From Rhodoferax sp. (GTDB lineage: Bacteria > Pseudomonadota > Gammaproteobacteria > Burkholderiales > Burkholderiaceae_C): a stretch of DNA of 64,000 nt. The DNA is taken from positions 62,001 through 126,000 of the forward strand of contig NZ_JAGPBB010000001.1 of assembly GCF_018063565.1 (NCBI RefSeq), written 5' to 3'. The translations under genes were made by a program, and so were the position numbers. This document shows positions 26,700-37,944 of the stretch, in pieces; positions within the stretch are counted from its first letter, which is position 1; every line of letters starts with the position of its first letter. The notes under the pieces were generated by a model. The model saw nothing but the letters and a program-made list of their open reading frames with translations, had not been told where the DNA came from and did not search any database.

Positions 26700-28922
26700 A
26701 TGTCAGACGCCGACCAAGACTTTATTGCCGCTGCCATGCCGGCTTTCATCAGCGAAGCCGGAGAGCAGACCGAAGCCATCGAGGCCCTGCTGCTTGAACT
26801 CGAAGAGCAGCCCGATAACCGGGAACTCCTTGACAACCTGTTCCGCTGTGCCCATACCGTCAAAGGATCGGCCGGCATTTTTGGCTTGAACAAGGTGGTG
26901 GAGTTCACCCACCACGTGGAAACCCTGCTCGACAAGTTGCGCGATGGCGAGATCCAGCTGACTCCCTCCATCAGTACCCTGCTGCTGCAATGCAATGACC
27001 AGATCAAGTTTCTGGTGGACACGGCGGCCCACGACGAGGCCGACACACCCGATCAAAAGGACTTGCGTGCGGATCTGGTGATCCAGCTGCGTGCCTACAC
27101 CGACAGTGTTCAAACAGCGCCTGCCGTGCCGGCTGCAGCCGCAGACAGTAAATCTGGTGCGGGTGCCCCAGCAACCGGGGGGGCTGCCGCTGGCGTGACC
27201 GAATGGCAGATATCGGCCCGCTTTGGCCAGGAGACGTTTCGCAATGGGATGGATCCCTTGTCCATTGCGCGTTACCTCAAGGGCTTGGGCAGCGTCAGGT
27301 CGATGATATGTGGCACCGATGCGGTGCCATCGCTGCTCAACCTCAATCCTGAGACTTGTTATCTGAGCTTTGATATGGTGCTGGCGTCTTCGGCGACGCG
27401 CGAAGAGGTCGAAGGCGCTTTCAGCTTTGTGGCGGACGACTGCGAACTCGATGTCATTGCTCCCGAGACCGAGGGCCAGAAGCTGGTGCGTGCCATTGAA
27501 GAGATGCCCGCCACACCGCGTTTGGGTGACATGCTGGTGTCGGTTGGCGCGGTGTCGCAGGAAAAGCTCACTGAAGTGCTATCCAATCAGGTGTAGTCCA
27601 AGCACACCCCTGCGGCGCAAAAGCCCAAATTGGGCAATTTGTTGGAGACCCAGGCAGGTGTCCCCCCCGAGGTGGTCGAGGCGGCGCTGAACAAACAGCA
27701 AAAATCGCGCGAAACCAGCGGCGGTGAAGAAAACCGATACATCCGGGTACAGGCCGATCGGCTTGACGCCGTCATCAATCTGTTGGGCGAGCTGGTCATT
27801 GCCGGCGCGGGCGCCAATCTGCTGGCGCGTGAAACCCGCAATGTGGCGCTGATCGAGGCCAATCTGCACATGAATGGCCTGATTGAGGAAATCCGCAACG
27901 GCACGCTGGGCCTGCGGATGGTGCCGGTGGGCGAGACCTTCAGTCGCTTCCGTCGCGTGGTGCGCGACACCGCGTCGAGTCTGGGCAAAGAGGTCAACTT
28001 TGAGATCGTGGGTGGTGAGGCTGAACTCGACAAGTCCATGGTCGAAAAGATTGCTGACCCGCTCATGCATCTGGTGCGCAACTCGCTCGATCATGGCCTG
28101 GAGCCGCCGCAGGAGCGCATTGCGGCGGGCAAGAGTGCGGCGGGCAAGCTGATTTTGAGCGCCCGCCACGAAACCGGTGCTATTTTGATCCGTATCGAAG
28201 ACGACGGCCGGGGCATCAACCGCGAGCGGGTGTTGCAGCGTGCCTGGAACCGCGGTCTGATCGAACCCAATACCGTGCCCAGCGACGATGTGATCAACAT
28301 GATGATCTTCGAGCCGGGCTTTTCGACCGCCGAGCAGGTGACCAATCTGTCGGGGCGCGGGGTCGGCATGGATGTGGTCCGGCGCAACATCGAGTCCCTG
28401 CGTGGCTCGATCAAACTCGACAGCCGCCCGGGACGGGGCTTGCAGGTGGACATCCGACTGCCCTTGACCCTGGCGATCATCGATGGTTTTCTGGTCGGGG
28501 TGGGCAAGGCCAAGTTTGTGTTGCCGCTTGGCTCGGTGGTCGAGGTCATCGAAGCCGGTGGTCAGAACGTGCGGGTCGACAAGACCGGCCGCCATTGTGT
28601 CGAGCTGCGTGGCGCAGTGTTGCCGGTGGTGCGTTTGCGCTCACTCTATCATGTGGAATCCAGCTTGCCTGAGCGCACCAGCGTGGTGGTGGTCAACTCG
28701 CCGCGCGGCAAATACGGCATTGAGGTGGAAGTCTTGCTGGGCCAACAACAGACGGTGATCAAACCGCTGGGGCGCTTGTTCAAGACCTTGCGTGGCATTT
28801 CCGGCTCCAGCATCCTGGGCAGTGGCGAGGTGGCGCTGATTCTGGACGTGGCTTCGCTGGGTGAATTGGTGACGGCAGACATCCACAGCGCGGCGCACCG
28901 CGCGATCGGACAACCCTCGTGA
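26700..28922 (+). CDS. cheA: Chemotaxis histidine kinase CheA, interrupted by one in-frame amber codon
   Basis: The frame from the ATG at 26700 encodes P1 (HPt box AHTVKGSAG, H52), a variable linker and a first LGDMLVSVGAVSQEKL element. It then meets TAG at 27594-27596. The same frame continues at once (SKHTPAAQKPKLGNLLETQAG) through dimerisation, kinase and CheW-like domains to 28922. The kinase boxes are intact: N box HLVRNSLDHG, D box IEDDGRG and G box GRGVGMDVV. Without the TAG it would be a normal 740-residue CheA. The second part has no good start or ribosome site near 27600-27640. It could be a nonsense mutation (CAG to TAG), a read-through codon, two polypeptides that act together, or a sequencing error. 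The start follows an AAGAGG site. Confidence 0.9.
27594..27596 (+). other. In-frame amber (TAG) codon inside cheA
   Basis: The only stop between 26700 and 28920 in the cheA frame. It follows LSNQV and falls between two similar elements of the linker (LGDMLVSVGAVSQEKLTEVL and LGNLLETQAGVPPEVVEAAL), outside every catalytic domain. Confidence 0.9.
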
Positions 28923-28961
28923 CGCGCGCCGTTCGGCCGTCCTCATTTTGAAAAGACCAAC

Positions 28962-29504
28962 ATGAGTAACCATCTTGCGATTTCCAGTGCCGCCGAACCG
29001 TTGGCCGTGCCGCGGCGTGTTGTGGCCAAAGAAGAAGTGCTGCAATACCTCACCTTCAGCCTGGGTGACGAGGTGTTTGCCATGGACATCCGCAGCGTGC
29101 GGGAGATCATCCAGTTCAATGCGATGACCATCGTGCCACTGATGCCGGAGTTTGTGCGGGGCGTCATCAACCTGCGTGGTGCGGTGGTGCCGGTGATCGA
29201 CCTCAAGTCCCGCTTTGGCCGGGCTGTGGCGCAAATGGGCAAGAAAACCTGCGTCATCATTTTTGACGTGGGTGCCGAAGGCGACAAGGTGGAGCTGGGC
29301 CTGCTGGTGGACGCCGTGAGCGAGGTGATCGAGATCACGGCCTCGCAGATTGAACCGCCGCCACAGTTTGGCACCACCATCGAGCGCGAGTTCATTCTGG
29401 GCTTGGGCAAGGTGGGCTCGGAGTTCATCGTGATCCTGGAACCGGAGCGCGCGCTGTGTATTGACGACATGGCCGCCTTGGCGGCAAAAGGTCACGCCAC
29501 CTGA
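28962..29504 (+). CDS. cheW: Chemotaxis coupling protein CheW
   Basis: A 180-residue CheW with the usual blocks: LTFSLGDEVFAMDIRSVREI, VRGVINLRGAVVPVIDL, and a C-terminal region with LGLLVDAVSEVIEI. It bridges CheA and receptors in the signalling array. It starts 39 bases after the cheA stop and precedes the receptor genes. It is slightly longer than E. coli CheW (167) owing to a roughly 20-residue N-terminal extension. Confidence 0.96.
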   Translation: MSNHLAISSAAEPLAVPRRVVAKEEVLQYLTFSLGDEVFAMDIRSVREIIQFNAMTIVPLMPEFVRGVINLRGAVVPVIDLKSRFGRAVAQMGKKTCVIIFDVGAEGDKVELGLLVDAVSEVIEITASQIEPPPQFGTTIEREFILGLGKVGSEFIVILEPERALCIDDMAALAAKGHAT

Positions 29505-29554
29505 TGTGCGGGACTGCGGTCTGCACCCTTTGAATCCTACGAGGAGCCTCATTC

Positions 29555-32110
29555 ATGAACCAACTGACGATCAGGACACGTATCCTGGCGGGGTTTGCTT
29601 TGCCAATCTTGCTGTTTATCGGGTTTACCTTCTGGTTTTCCGGACAGCTGTCACAGGTCAAGCAGAGCATGGTTCAGGTGTCCGAACAGAGCGTGCAATA
29701 CGCCTTGCTGGCCACGGCCATGGACAAGAACGTGGTGCAGATTCAGCAGTTTTTGTCTGACATTTCTGCCACCCAAGGTAAAGACGGTCTCGACGACGGC
29801 TTCAGAAAAGCCAAAGAAAACTATGAAGAGTTCAGCGCCGGGTTGACGCGGTTCGAAAAACATTTCGCCGAAACCGGCGATGCTGCATCTGCCAAACAGG
29901 TGCAAACCATCAAGGCCGATGCGGCTGCCTATTACGCCACCGGTCAGACCATGGCCCAGGCCTTTGTGGCAGCAGGTCCGGTGGCCGGCAACAAGCTGAT
30001 GGGCGGGTTTGACAGTGCCAGCGAACAGTTGCAAAAACAGCTGGCACCGTTTGTCAAGGCCCAGGTGGAGCATATGAAGGCCGATCTTGCGGCGTCGTCT
30101 GCCAAGACCGACCAGATTGCGCGCATCGGCATCATCATTGTGGCGGTGGCGGTGCTGGTGGCGGTGCTGGTGGCATTTTTTGTCACCGCCAGCATCATGC
30201 GGCCGCTGGGACGCGCGCTGGGAGCTGCGCGTGAGGTGGCGGCTGGCCGGCTCGACACGGAAATAGAGTCTGATGAGAGCGAGATTGGCCAGCTGATGGC
30301 ACCGCTGGCCAAGATGAAAGACACCTTGTTGCAGTTCGAAGCGGCGCAAAGTGAAATGGCACGTCAACATGAGCTGGGTATGCTGGACTACCGGATGCCG
30401 GTAAACCAGCTTGAAGGCGACTACAAAGCCATGGGAGAGTCGATCAATTCCCTGGTGAACTCACACATTGCGGTCACCATGAAGGTGGTGGAGGTGGTGA
30501 GCGCCTATTCGGACGGCCGGTTTGATCTGGCAATGGACCGATTGCCGGGCCAGAAAGCCCGCATCAGCGAGGCGCTGGACAAGGTGCAAGCGGGTCTCAA
30601 GGACGCGGCCATGGCCGCGCAGCGCAACCTGCGCATCAAGACGGCACTCGACCGGTGTACCACCAACGTGATGATTGCCGATACAGACTTCAACATCATT
30701 TACCTGAACGACACCGTCAGCGCCATGATGCACCGCAATGAAAGCGAGTTGCGCAAAGTCTTGCCGCAGTTCGATGCCAACCGCCTGGTGGGTGCCAGCA
30801 TCGACGTGTTCCACAAAAACCCCAGCCATCAGCGGCAGATGCTCGGGCAGCTTAATCAAAGTTATAGAACGCAAATTCAGGTCGGCAACCTGCATTTCAG
30901 TTTGGCCGCCAATCCGATCACCGACGAGCGGGGCCAGCGCTTGGGTACCGTGGTGGAATGGGCGGATCGCACTGCCGAAGTGCACATCGAGAACGAGATT
31001 GCGGGCGTGGTTGACCATGCCAGTGCCGGAGATTTCGGGCATCGGCTGAGTGTGGCTGACAAGACCGGTTTTTTTGCCACCCTCTCGGTGGGCATGAACC
31101 GCCTGCTCGACGTCAGTGCGCAGGGTTTGAACGATGTGGCCAAGGTTCTGGCGGCATTGGCCGATGGCGATTTGTCGCAGCGCATGACGGGTGATTACGC
31201 CGGCCTGTTTGCCAAGGTCCAGGAAAGTGTCAACCGGTCCAACGACAACCTGGCGCGTGTCATTGGTGAGGTGCGCGCCGCCGCGGACGCGCTGACGGGG
31301 GCGGCCAACCAGGTGTCTGCCACGGCTCAATCGCTGAGCCAGGCGGCCAGCCAGCAAGCATCGAACGTGGAGGAAACCACCTCCAGCATCCATGTCATGT
31401 CGGCGTCAATCAGCCAAACCAGTGACAACGCGCGCATCACCGATCGCATGGCCACCCAGACCAACAAAGAGGCCGTTGAGGGTGGCGCGGCCGTCACGCA
31501 TACGGTGGATGCGATGAAACAGATCGCATCGAAGATCAGCATTGTGGATGACATCGCCTACCAGACCAATCTGTTGGCGCTCAACGCAGCCATCGAAGCG
31601 GCGCGCGCCGGTGAGCACGGCAAGGGTTTTGCGGTGGTGGCCGCAGAGGTTCGCAAGTTGGCTGAGCGCAGCCAGGAGGCGGCCAAGGAAATAGGCGCCC
31701 TGGCGGCCAGCAGTGTCACCCAGGCAGAGAGCGCCGGCAAGTTGCTGGGCCAGATTGTCCCCAGCATTCAGAAAACTTCAGAACTGGTCCAGGAAATTGC
31801 GGCAGCGAGCAGCGAGCAAAGTGGCACCGTGACCCAGATCAGCGGGGCCATGGGACAACTCAGCAAAGCCACGCAGCAGAATGCGTCCGCATCCGAAGAG
31901 TTGGCGGCGACCAGCGAAGAGCTTTCAGGTCAGGCCGAGCAATTGCAGCAGTCAATTGCTTTCTTTCACGAGGGACAGGGGCAAACGCCGGTGCGCAGCC
32001 GTCAGCAGGCGGCGACCGCGCCGGCACGACTGGAGCGACGCCAGCTGGGTGCGCCGCTGATCGCGGCACCGGTGCGTCGCGGTGACAGCGCCAATTTCAA
32101 GCCCTACTGA
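29555..32110 (+). CDS. Transmembrane methyl-accepting chemotaxis protein with PAS domain
   Basis: An 851-residue receptor. TM1 lies at about 10-30; a periplasmic helical region of about 160 residues follows; TM2 lies near 190-212 and leads into a HAMP ([16 protein letters not shown]). A PAS domain at about 360-480 begins [20 protein letters not shown], after which HAMP-like repeats precede the signalling domain with [20 protein letters not shown]. The C-terminus is a variable basic linker ending SANFKPY, a probable tether for CheR/CheB. The ATG follows GAGGAGCC. The ligand is unknown. Confidence 0.93.
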   Translation: MNQLTIRTRILAGFALPILLFIGFTFWFSGQLSQVKQSMVQVSEQSVQYALLATAMDKNVVQIQQFLSDISATQGKDGLDDGFRKAKENYEEFSAGLTRFEKHFAETGDAASAKQVQTIKADAAAYYATGQTMAQAFVAAGPVAGNKLMGGFDSASEQLQKQLAPFVKAQVEHMKADLAASSAKTDQIARIGIIIVAVAVLVAVLVAFFVTASIMRPLGRALGAAREVAAGRLDTEIESDESEIGQLMAPLAKMKDTLLQFEAAQSEMARQHELGMLDYRMPVNQLEGDYKAMGESINSLVNSHIAVTMKVVEVVSAYSDGRFDLAMDRLPGQKARISEALDKVQAGLKDAAMAAQRNLRIKTALDRCTTNVMIADTDFNIIYLNDTVSAMMHRNESELRKVLPQFDANRLVGASIDVFHKNPSHQRQMLGQLNQSYRTQIQVGNLHFSLAANPITDERGQRLGTVVEWADRTAEVHIENEIAGVVDHASAGDFGHRLSVADKTGFFATLSVGMNRLLDVSAQGLNDVAKVLAALADGDLSQRMTGDYAGLFAKVQESVNRSNDNLARVIGEVRAAADALTGAANQVSATAQSLSQAASQQASNVEETTSSIHVMSASISQTSDNARITDRMATQTNKEAVEGGAAVTHTVDAMKQIASKISIVDDIAYQTNLLALNAAIEAARAGEHGKGFAVVAAEVRKLAERSQEAAKEIGALAASSVTQAESAGKLLGQIVPSIQKTSELVQEIAAASSEQSGTVTQISGAMGQLSKATQQNASASEELAATSEELSGQAEQLQQSIAFFHEGQGQTPVRSRQQAATAPARLERRQLGAPLIAAPVRRGDSANFKPY

Positions 32111-32155
32111 GATAGGGCCATAGTCAGTGCAAATACTCTTTGAGGAGACGGTTGA

Positions 32156-32674
32156 ATGAAAAACAGGCAGACACCCAGTAGCCAGGAAAGGGTCATGCGG
32201 GAAGGCGACTTTATCGTCTCCAAGACCGATCTGAAAGGCCGCATCACTTACTGCAATCGCGTGTTCATTGAATTTTCGGGTTATCAGGCGTCCGAGCTGA
32301 TGGGCGAGCAGCACAACATCGTGCGTCACCCCGACATGCCGCGCGGCGTTTTCAAGTTCCTGTGGGACACGCTGGCACAGAAAAAGGAGTGTTTTGCATT
32401 TGTCAAAAACATGTGCAAGGACGGCAGCTTCTACTGGGTATTTGCCAATGTGACGCCGGATTTTGATGCCAACGGTCAGGTCGTGGGGTATTTTTCGGTA
32501 CGTCGCAAGGCCAGCACCAAAGCCATTGCGCTGATGGGCGGTCTGTACCAGGCCATGCTCGAAGAAGAGCGCAAGGCCGGCTCCAAAGACGCTTGTGATG
32601 CCTCATTGGCTTTGTTGACCAATACCCTGAAACAACAAGGAGTCAGCTATGAGCAATTCGTCCTCTCGCTCTGA
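32156..32674 (+). CDS. Aer-like stand-alone PAS protein
   Basis: A 172-residue soluble protein that is almost entirely one PAS domain of the Aer type: [36 protein letters not shown], then [22 protein letters not shown]. In Aer this PAS binds FAD and senses redox or oxygen state. There is no membrane or signalling domain. The 3' end overlaps the next receptor gene by 26 bases. PAS and receptor together look like a split Aer. Cofactor binding is inferred. Confidence 0.88.
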   Translation: MKNRQTPSSQERVMREGDFIVSKTDLKGRITYCNRVFIEFSGYQASELMGEQHNIVRHPDMPRGVFKFLWDTLAQKKECFAFVKNMCKDGSFYWVFANVTPDFDANGQVVGYFSVRRKASTKAIALMGGLYQAMLEEERKAGSKDACDASLALLTNTLKQQGVSYEQFVLSL

Positions 32675-34637
32675 GTTTGCCGCCTACCCGGCGCTGCTTG
32701 GCTCGCTGCTGGTGGTCGCGGCGTTGCTGCAAAGCTGGCACCAGGGCTGGAGCGCATTCGTGCTGGTCTGGTTGCTGCCTTTGCTGCTGCTGCTGGTGCT
32801 CTGGCACGTCAAACTGCAGTCACAGCAACATTGCGTGCAGCAGATTCGCGCGATTGCCCAAGAGGTGGCCCAAGGCAATTTTGGCCAACGGGTCGACCGT
32901 ATGCCGTCCAGTGGTCAATTGCACGACCTGAGCTGGGACTTCAACGACATGCTCGATCAGCTGGAAGCCTGTTTTCGTGAGCAGGCCACGGCCCTGCGCT
33001 ACGCCAGCGGTGGCCAGTATTTCAGGCTGGCGCAGTCCGAAGGCTTGCGTGGATCATTTCAGGCCGCGCTGGTGCAGACCAATGCGTCCCTGCAAACCAT
33101 GTCGCGTACCGCAGAACTGGAACAGCGCGCCGCCGCAGAGAAACTGGCGGCCTATGAGCAGGAGCAGCGCGTCGCCAGCGAAAACATGCGCATCAAGATG
33201 GCGCTCGACAGCCTGCCCGAATGTGTGACGGTATCGAACGCGCAAGCCGCTTTTGTGCACGCCACGCCGGCAGCCAAGCTGCTGTTGCAGAAATTTGGTG
33301 GCGCCGGTTTCGATGTCGACCGATTTGTCGGCCGCAAACTCAGCGAATTGTTCACCGACCCCCGGGTGGCCGAGCGTTTTGACCATGCCATGCAGTCGGG
33401 TGAAGTGGTCGACGTGGAAATCGCCGGGCGGCAGATCAGGCTGTTGGCCAAACCCATCCTGGATGGCCAGGGGCATGCGCTGGGCCGGGTCACGCACTGG
33501 ATTGACCGCACCGTCGAGATTCAGTCCGAGCAGGAGATCGCAGCGGTCGTGGCATCAGCCGCCAAAGGGGATTTGAGCAAGCGTCTGAGCCTGCAAGGCA
33601 AAGCCGGTTTCTTTGCGGCGATTGCGCAGGGCATGAATGAGCTGGTTGAAACCAGTGAAAGCGCCATGACGGACGTGGCCCGGGTGTTGGAGGCCTTTGC
33701 CAAGGGGGACCTGACCGAGCGCATTGATCGCAGCTATGAAGGCTTGTTCGACATGGTCAAGCGCAGCGCCAACTCGACAGCAGAGAACCTGACGCAGGTG
33801 CTCGAAGAGGTGCGCGCTGCCGCAGACGCGCTGACCGGGGCGGCCAACCAGGTGTCGGCGACCGCGCAGTCACTGAGCCAGGCGGCCAGTGAGCAGGCAG
33901 CCAGCGTTGAAGAGACTACCTCACAGATTGACGTAATGAGTGCCAGCATTACGCAAAACAGTGACAACGCCAAAGTCACCGACGGCATGGCCACCAAGGC
34001 CACCAAAGAGGCGGTGGACGGTGGCCAGGCGGTGAGTCAAACCGTAGGTGCCATGAAACAGATTGCGGCCAAGATTGGCATTGTGGACGACATTGCCTAC
34101 CAGACCAATTTGCTGGCCTTGAATGCGGCCATTGAGGCGGCACGCGCTGGAGAACACGGCAAAGGCTTTGCGGTGGTGGCCGCAGAAGTACGCAAACTCG
34201 CTGAACGCAGCCAGGAGGCAGCCAAGGAAATTGGTGAACTCGCGGGCAACAGCGTGACTACGGCAGAGCGGGCCGGCAAGTTGCTTGACGACATTGTTCC
34301 CAGCATCCAGAAAACCAGCGAGCTGGTGCAGGAGATTGCGGCGGCCAGCAGCGAGCAAAGTGAATCGGTGACCCAGATTGGTGGCGCCATGGGTCAGCTG
34401 AGCAAGGCGACGCAGCAAAACGCCAGCGCATCTGAAGAGCTGGCCGCCACCAGCGAAGAGCTTTCCGGGCAGGCCGAGCAGTTGCAACAAAGCATTGCCT
34501 TTTTTAATTTTGGCGACGATGCCGTGGCGGTGTCCAACCGTTTCTCGGGTGCCCCCGCGCTGTCTGACCGCAAGAAACCGCCGCCGGCACCCCCGCAGCG
34601 GCGCATTGCCACGGGTGGCAATTTCAAACCCTATTGA
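32649..34637 (+). CDS. Membrane-anchored methyl-accepting chemotaxis protein, partner of the upstream PAS protein
   Basis: A 662-residue receptor with two adjoining N-terminal membrane helices (about 14-30 and 34-52) and almost no periplasmic loop, so sensing must be internal. A HAMP-like region ([19 protein letters not shown]) and a degenerate PAS with [21 protein letters not shown] follow, then the signalling domain with [20 protein letters not shown]. The C-terminus is a proline-rich linker ending TGGNFKPY. Its ATG lies within the 3' end of the PAS gene (26-base overlap), implying coupled, roughly equal synthesis. The signalling region is near-identical in DNA to the receptors at 35646 and 37945. 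Confidence 0.92.
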   Translation: MSNSSSRSEFAAYPALLGSLLVVAALLQSWHQGWSAFVLVWLLPLLLLLVLWHVKLQSQQHCVQQIRAIAQEVAQGNFGQRVDRMPSSGQLHDLSWDFNDMLDQLEACFREQATALRYASGGQYFRLAQSEGLRGSFQAALVQTNASLQTMSRTAELEQRAAAEKLAAYEQEQRVASENMRIKMALDSLPECVTVSNAQAAFVHATPAAKLLLQKFGGAGFDVDRFVGRKLSELFTDPRVAERFDHAMQSGEVVDVEIAGRQIRLLAKPILDGQGHALGRVTHWIDRTVEIQSEQEIAAVVASAAKGDLSKRLSLQGKAGFFAAIAQGMNELVETSESAMTDVARVLEAFAKGDLTERIDRSYEGLFDMVKRSANSTAENLTQVLEEVRAAADALTGAANQVSATAQSLSQAASEQAASVEETTSQIDVMSASITQNSDNAKVTDGMATKATKEAVDGGQAVSQTVGAMKQIAAKIGIVDDIAYQTNLLALNAAIEAARAGEHGKGFAVVAAEVRKLAERSQEAAKEIGELAGNSVTTAERAGKLLDDIVPSIQKTSELVQEIAAASSEQSESVTQIGGAMGQLSKATQQNASASEELAATSEELSGQAEQLQQSIAFFNFGDDAVAVSNRFSGAPALSDRKKPPPAPPQRRIATGGNFKPY

Positions 34638-34661
34638 CCCATTTTCCAGAATCGATCCGCC

Positions 34662-35627
34662 ATGAGTCACGACAAGGACATCGAAGAGCGCACCCGCCTG
34701 GCGGGTACCAACAAGTTTGAGCTGCTGTTGTTCAGACTTGGCGAGTCCCCCAGCACCGGTGAGCGCGAGTTGTTTGGCATCAATGTGTTCAAGGTGCGCG
34801 AGGTGCTGGTGATGCCCAAAATCACGGCTTTGGCCAATTCCCATGAACACCTGATGGGTATTGCCAACATCCGGGGGCAGATCATTCCGGTGATCAACCT
34901 GCCGGCGGTGGTCGGCTGCAAACCCACCAAAGGGCACACCATTCTGATGGTGACGGAGTTTGCGCGGACCGTGCAGGCGTTTGCGGTCGAAGATGTGCGC
35001 GAAATTGTCCGGCTGGAATGGGACCAGGTCTTGCCTGCCGAGAGTTCCCATGCGGGTGCGCTGGTCACCGGGATTGCACGGCTGGATGGGGCCAAGCCGG
35101 ATACCCGTCTGGCGCAGGTGCTCGATGTGGAAGAAGTGCTGCGCGATGTCATGCCAGTCACCAAAGAGGAAATTACACGGGAGGTGGTCGGCCCCGAGTT
35201 GATCTTGCCCGCAGGTACATCCATCCTGGTCGCTGACGACTCCCATGTCGCGCGCGCGGTGATTGAACTGGGGCTCAAGGCCATGGGTGCGCCATTTGTC
35301 ATGACCAAAACAGGCAAAGAGGCGTGGGACTACCTGCAGGACCTGGCCGATCACGCCAAGGCCGAGGGTTTTCGGGTCAGGGATCGCATCTCCGTTGTTC
35401 TGACCGATCTGGAGATGCCGGAAATGGATGGCTTTACCTTGACCAAACTGATCAAGCAGGACCAGCGCTTCAAGGGTATCCCGGTGGTGATTCACTCGTC
35501 GTTGACCGGCACCACCAATGAAAATCACGTCAAGGCGGTGGGGGCGGACGGTTACGTTGGAAAGTTTTCACCGCGTGAATTGGCCCACACTCTGAGGCTG
35601 GTGCTGAGCCAGATCCTGGGCAAGTAG
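34662..35627 (+). CDS. cheV: Chemotaxis coupling protein CheV, copy 2
   Basis: A 321-residue CheW-receiver fusion, paralogue of the CheV at 4494 along its whole length (both share FELLLFRLGE, FGINVFKVRE, LTDLEMPEMDGFTLT and VIHSSLTGTTNE). The receiver has acidic pair D193-D194 in VADDS and phospho-acceptor D249. It sits between two receptor genes inside the island, so this is the copy most likely to serve the local CheA. Confidence 0.95.
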   Translation: MSHDKDIEERTRLAGTNKFELLLFRLGESPSTGERELFGINVFKVREVLVMPKITALANSHEHLMGIANIRGQIIPVINLPAVVGCKPTKGHTILMVTEFARTVQAFAVEDVREIVRLEWDQVLPAESSHAGALVTGIARLDGAKPDTRLAQVLDVEEVLRDVMPVTKEEITREVVGPELILPAGTSILVADDSHVARAVIELGLKAMGAPFVMTKTGKEAWDYLQDLADHAKAEGFRVRDRISVVLTDLEMPEMDGFTLTKLIKQDQRFKGIPVVIHSSLTGTTNENHVKAVGADGYVGKFSPRELAHTLRLVLSQILGK

Positions 35628-35645
35628 TTTCTAAAAGGACTCATC

Positions 35646-37898
35646 ATGAGCACAAAGCAATTTTCTCTTATGGATCGCCTGTTCAATGGTGCTGAAATCA
35701 ATCGGCGACTGGCCGAACTGGAGCAGGAACTTCAAGTTCGCATCGACATCATGAACCTGACCTCGATCGTGTCCGAGTCCGACAAGAAGGGCGACATCGT
35801 CAGCATCAACGACAAGTTCATGGAAGTTTCCAAATACGGTCGCAATGAACTGGTCGGGCACCCCCACAGCACCACGCGCCACCCGGACATGCCCAAGGAG
35901 ACCTTCAAGCAGTTGTGGGCCACCATCGGGCGCGGCGACATATTTCGTGGTGTCATCAAGAACCGCGCCAAAGACGGCACGCCCTATTACGTCGATGCGG
36001 TGGTGGCGCCGTTCATGGGGCCCAACGGCAAGCCGGAGAAATATCTGGGTGTGCGCTATGACATCACCGATGTGGAGATTGAGCGGCGCAATGCGCGTGC
36101 CATTTTGAGTGCCATCGACGCCAGCTATGGGTACATCGAGTTTGATCTGGATGGAAAGATACTGACTGCCAATGGCATTCTGCTCAAACTGATGGGGTAC
36201 AGCCTTGACGAAATCAAAGGTCAGCACCACCGGATTTTTGTTGACCCCGCCTTTGCCCAGACCCCTGAATACGCGCAGTTCTGGAACGATTTGCGTACCG
36301 GTATGGCGAAAAGTGATATTTTCAAACGACTGAATCACAGCCATCAGGAAGTTTGGCTGCAGGGGGTCTATGCACCCGTCAAGGACGAAACCGGGCGTGT
36401 GAGCAAGGTGGTCAAGATTGCCACGGACGTCACGGCCGACGTTCGTATCAAAATGGCGATCAACAATTTGCCGGTGGCCGTCACCGTTTCAGACGCCAGC
36501 GGTTGTCTGGTCAGTGCCACGCCACCGGCCGTGACTTTGTTGCAGATGTTCACAGGTGAGAGCACCAGCGCTTCTGCCTTGATCGGGCGCAAGTTGACGA
36601 CGCTGTTCCGCAACCCCCAGGACGCCGACAAACTGGAGCACGCCACCCGCAGCGGTGAAGTGATCGACACGTTCATTCAAGGCCATCATCTCAGACTGCA
36701 GGCGCAGCCAATTCTGGATAGCCAGGGTGGCCATGCAGGCCGGGTGACTTATTGGCTTGATCGAACCCAGGAAGTTTCGGCAGAGAGTGAGGTGGATGAC
36801 CTGGTTAAAGAAGCGACGCAAGGTCGTTTTGATGGTCGGATTGACGCGACCAACAAAACCGGATTCCTGGCCAAATTGTCAGGCGGCATCAATACCCTGG
36901 TTGAAACCTGTGAGCGTGGTTTGAACGACGTCGCGCGGGTGGTGCAAGCCTTGTCAGAGGGTGACCTGACCCAGCGCATGACGGCGAATTACGAAGGTCT
37001 GTTTGGTCAGGTCAAAGACAGCGTCAACGCCAGCACCGACAAACTGTCACAAGTGATGACCGAGGTTCGTGCCGCGGCGGACGCGCTGACCGGGGCGGCC
37101 AACCAGGTGAGCGCCACCGCGCAAAGCCTGAGCCAGGCGGCCAGCGAGCAGGCGGCCAGTGTTGAAGAAACCACTTCACAGATCGACGTGATGAGTGCGA
37201 GCATCACGCAAAACAGTGACAACGCCAAAGTCACCGACGGCATGGCCACCAAGACCACCAAAGAGGCCGTCGATGGCGGCCAGGCCGTCAGCCAGACCGT
37301 GTCGGCAATGAAGCAGATCGCTGCCAAGATTGGCATCGTGGACGACATTGCCTACCAGACCAATCTGCTGGCGCTCAATGCCGCCATAGAAGCGGCGCGC
37401 GCGGGCGAGCATGGCAAGGGCTTTGCGGTGGTGGCCGCCGAGGTGCGCAAACTCGCTGAGCGCAGCCAGGAGGCAGCCAAGGAAATTGGCGAACTCGCGG
37501 GCAACAGCGTCACCACCGCAGAACGCGCTGGCCGGCTGCTCGACGACATTGTGCCCAGCATCCAGAAAACCAGCGAGCTGGTGCAGGAGATTGCGGCGGC
37601 CAGCAGCGAGCAAAGTGAATCGGTCACCCAGATTGGTGGTGCCATGGGTCAGCTGAGCAAGGCGACGCAGCAAAACGCCAGCGCATCTGAAGAGCTGGCC
37701 GCCACCAGCGAAGAGCTTTCCGGGCAGGCCGAGCAGCTGCAGCAGTCGGTCGCGTTCTTTAATCTCGGTGATGGGCACAAGGCAGTTTCTGGTCGCCATG
37801 AGTTGTCAGCGCCGCGGCGTGGCGGACGCGAGTTCGGTGCCAGTGCGCCACGTTTGTCGGCACCGGTGCGCACGGGTGGCAACTTCAAACCCTATTGA
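35646..37898 (+). CDS. Soluble PAS-containing methyl-accepting chemotaxis protein
   Basis: A 750-residue receptor with no membrane helix. Its N-terminus has an Aer/BdlA-type PAS (about 35-150; [26 protein letters not shown]), a second PAS (about 155-270; [30 protein letters not shown]) and a third degenerate one (about 275-390; [14 protein letters not shown]). HAMP-like segments ([10 protein letters not shown]) and the signalling domain with [20 protein letters not shown] follow. It ends TGGNFKPY. This layout suggests an internal redox or metabolic sensor. A segment of 158 bases in the signalling region is identical to the next receptor gene. Confidence 0.92.
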   Translation: MSTKQFSLMDRLFNGAEINRRLAELEQELQVRIDIMNLTSIVSESDKKGDIVSINDKFMEVSKYGRNELVGHPHSTTRHPDMPKETFKQLWATIGRGDIFRGVIKNRAKDGTPYYVDAVVAPFMGPNGKPEKYLGVRYDITDVEIERRNARAILSAIDASYGYIEFDLDGKILTANGILLKLMGYSLDEIKGQHHRIFVDPAFAQTPEYAQFWNDLRTGMAKSDIFKRLNHSHQEVWLQGVYAPVKDETGRVSKVVKIATDVTADVRIKMAINNLPVAVTVSDASGCLVSATPPAVTLLQMFTGESTSASALIGRKLTTLFRNPQDADKLEHATRSGEVIDTFIQGHHLRLQAQPILDSQGGHAGRVTYWLDRTQEVSAESEVDDLVKEATQGRFDGRIDATNKTGFLAKLSGGINTLVETCERGLNDVARVVQALSEGDLTQRMTANYEGLFGQVKDSVNASTDKLSQVMTEVRAAADALTGAANQVSATAQSLSQAASEQAASVEETTSQIDVMSASITQNSDNAKVTDGMATKTTKEAVDGGQAVSQTVSAMKQIAAKIGIVDDIAYQTNLLALNAAIEAARAGEHGKGFAVVAAEVRKLAERSQEAAKEIGELAGNSVTTAERAGRLLDDIVPSIQKTSELVQEIAAASSEQSESVTQIGGAMGQLSKATQQNASASEELAATSEELSGQAEQLQQSVAFFNLGDGHKAVSGRHELSAPRRGGREFGASAPRLSAPVRTGGNFKPY
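37314..37471 (+). repeat. 158-base segment identical to 40333-40490 (receptor signalling tip)
   Basis: By eye this stretch of the third receptor gene matches the fourth receptor gene base for base, including third codon positions, while the flanks differ. It encodes the hairpin tip and adjacent helices. Confidence 0.8.
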
Positions 37899-37944
37899 AC
37901 CCAATATCTTCCCGCTTGCTTTCAATCTTTAAGACCTTGCACCT

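Noticed and set aside
27590..27640. Frameshift as the cause of the cheA split
   Set aside because: 27594, 27630 and the cheA ATG at 26700 are all in the same frame; a single TAG is the only interruption.
33921..35528. Long open frame (535 codons) on the minus strand across a receptor and cheV
   Set aside because: Similar open mirrors occur opposite every receptor copy, as expected from the repeated coding sequence; low-complexity His/Gln/Arg-rich product.
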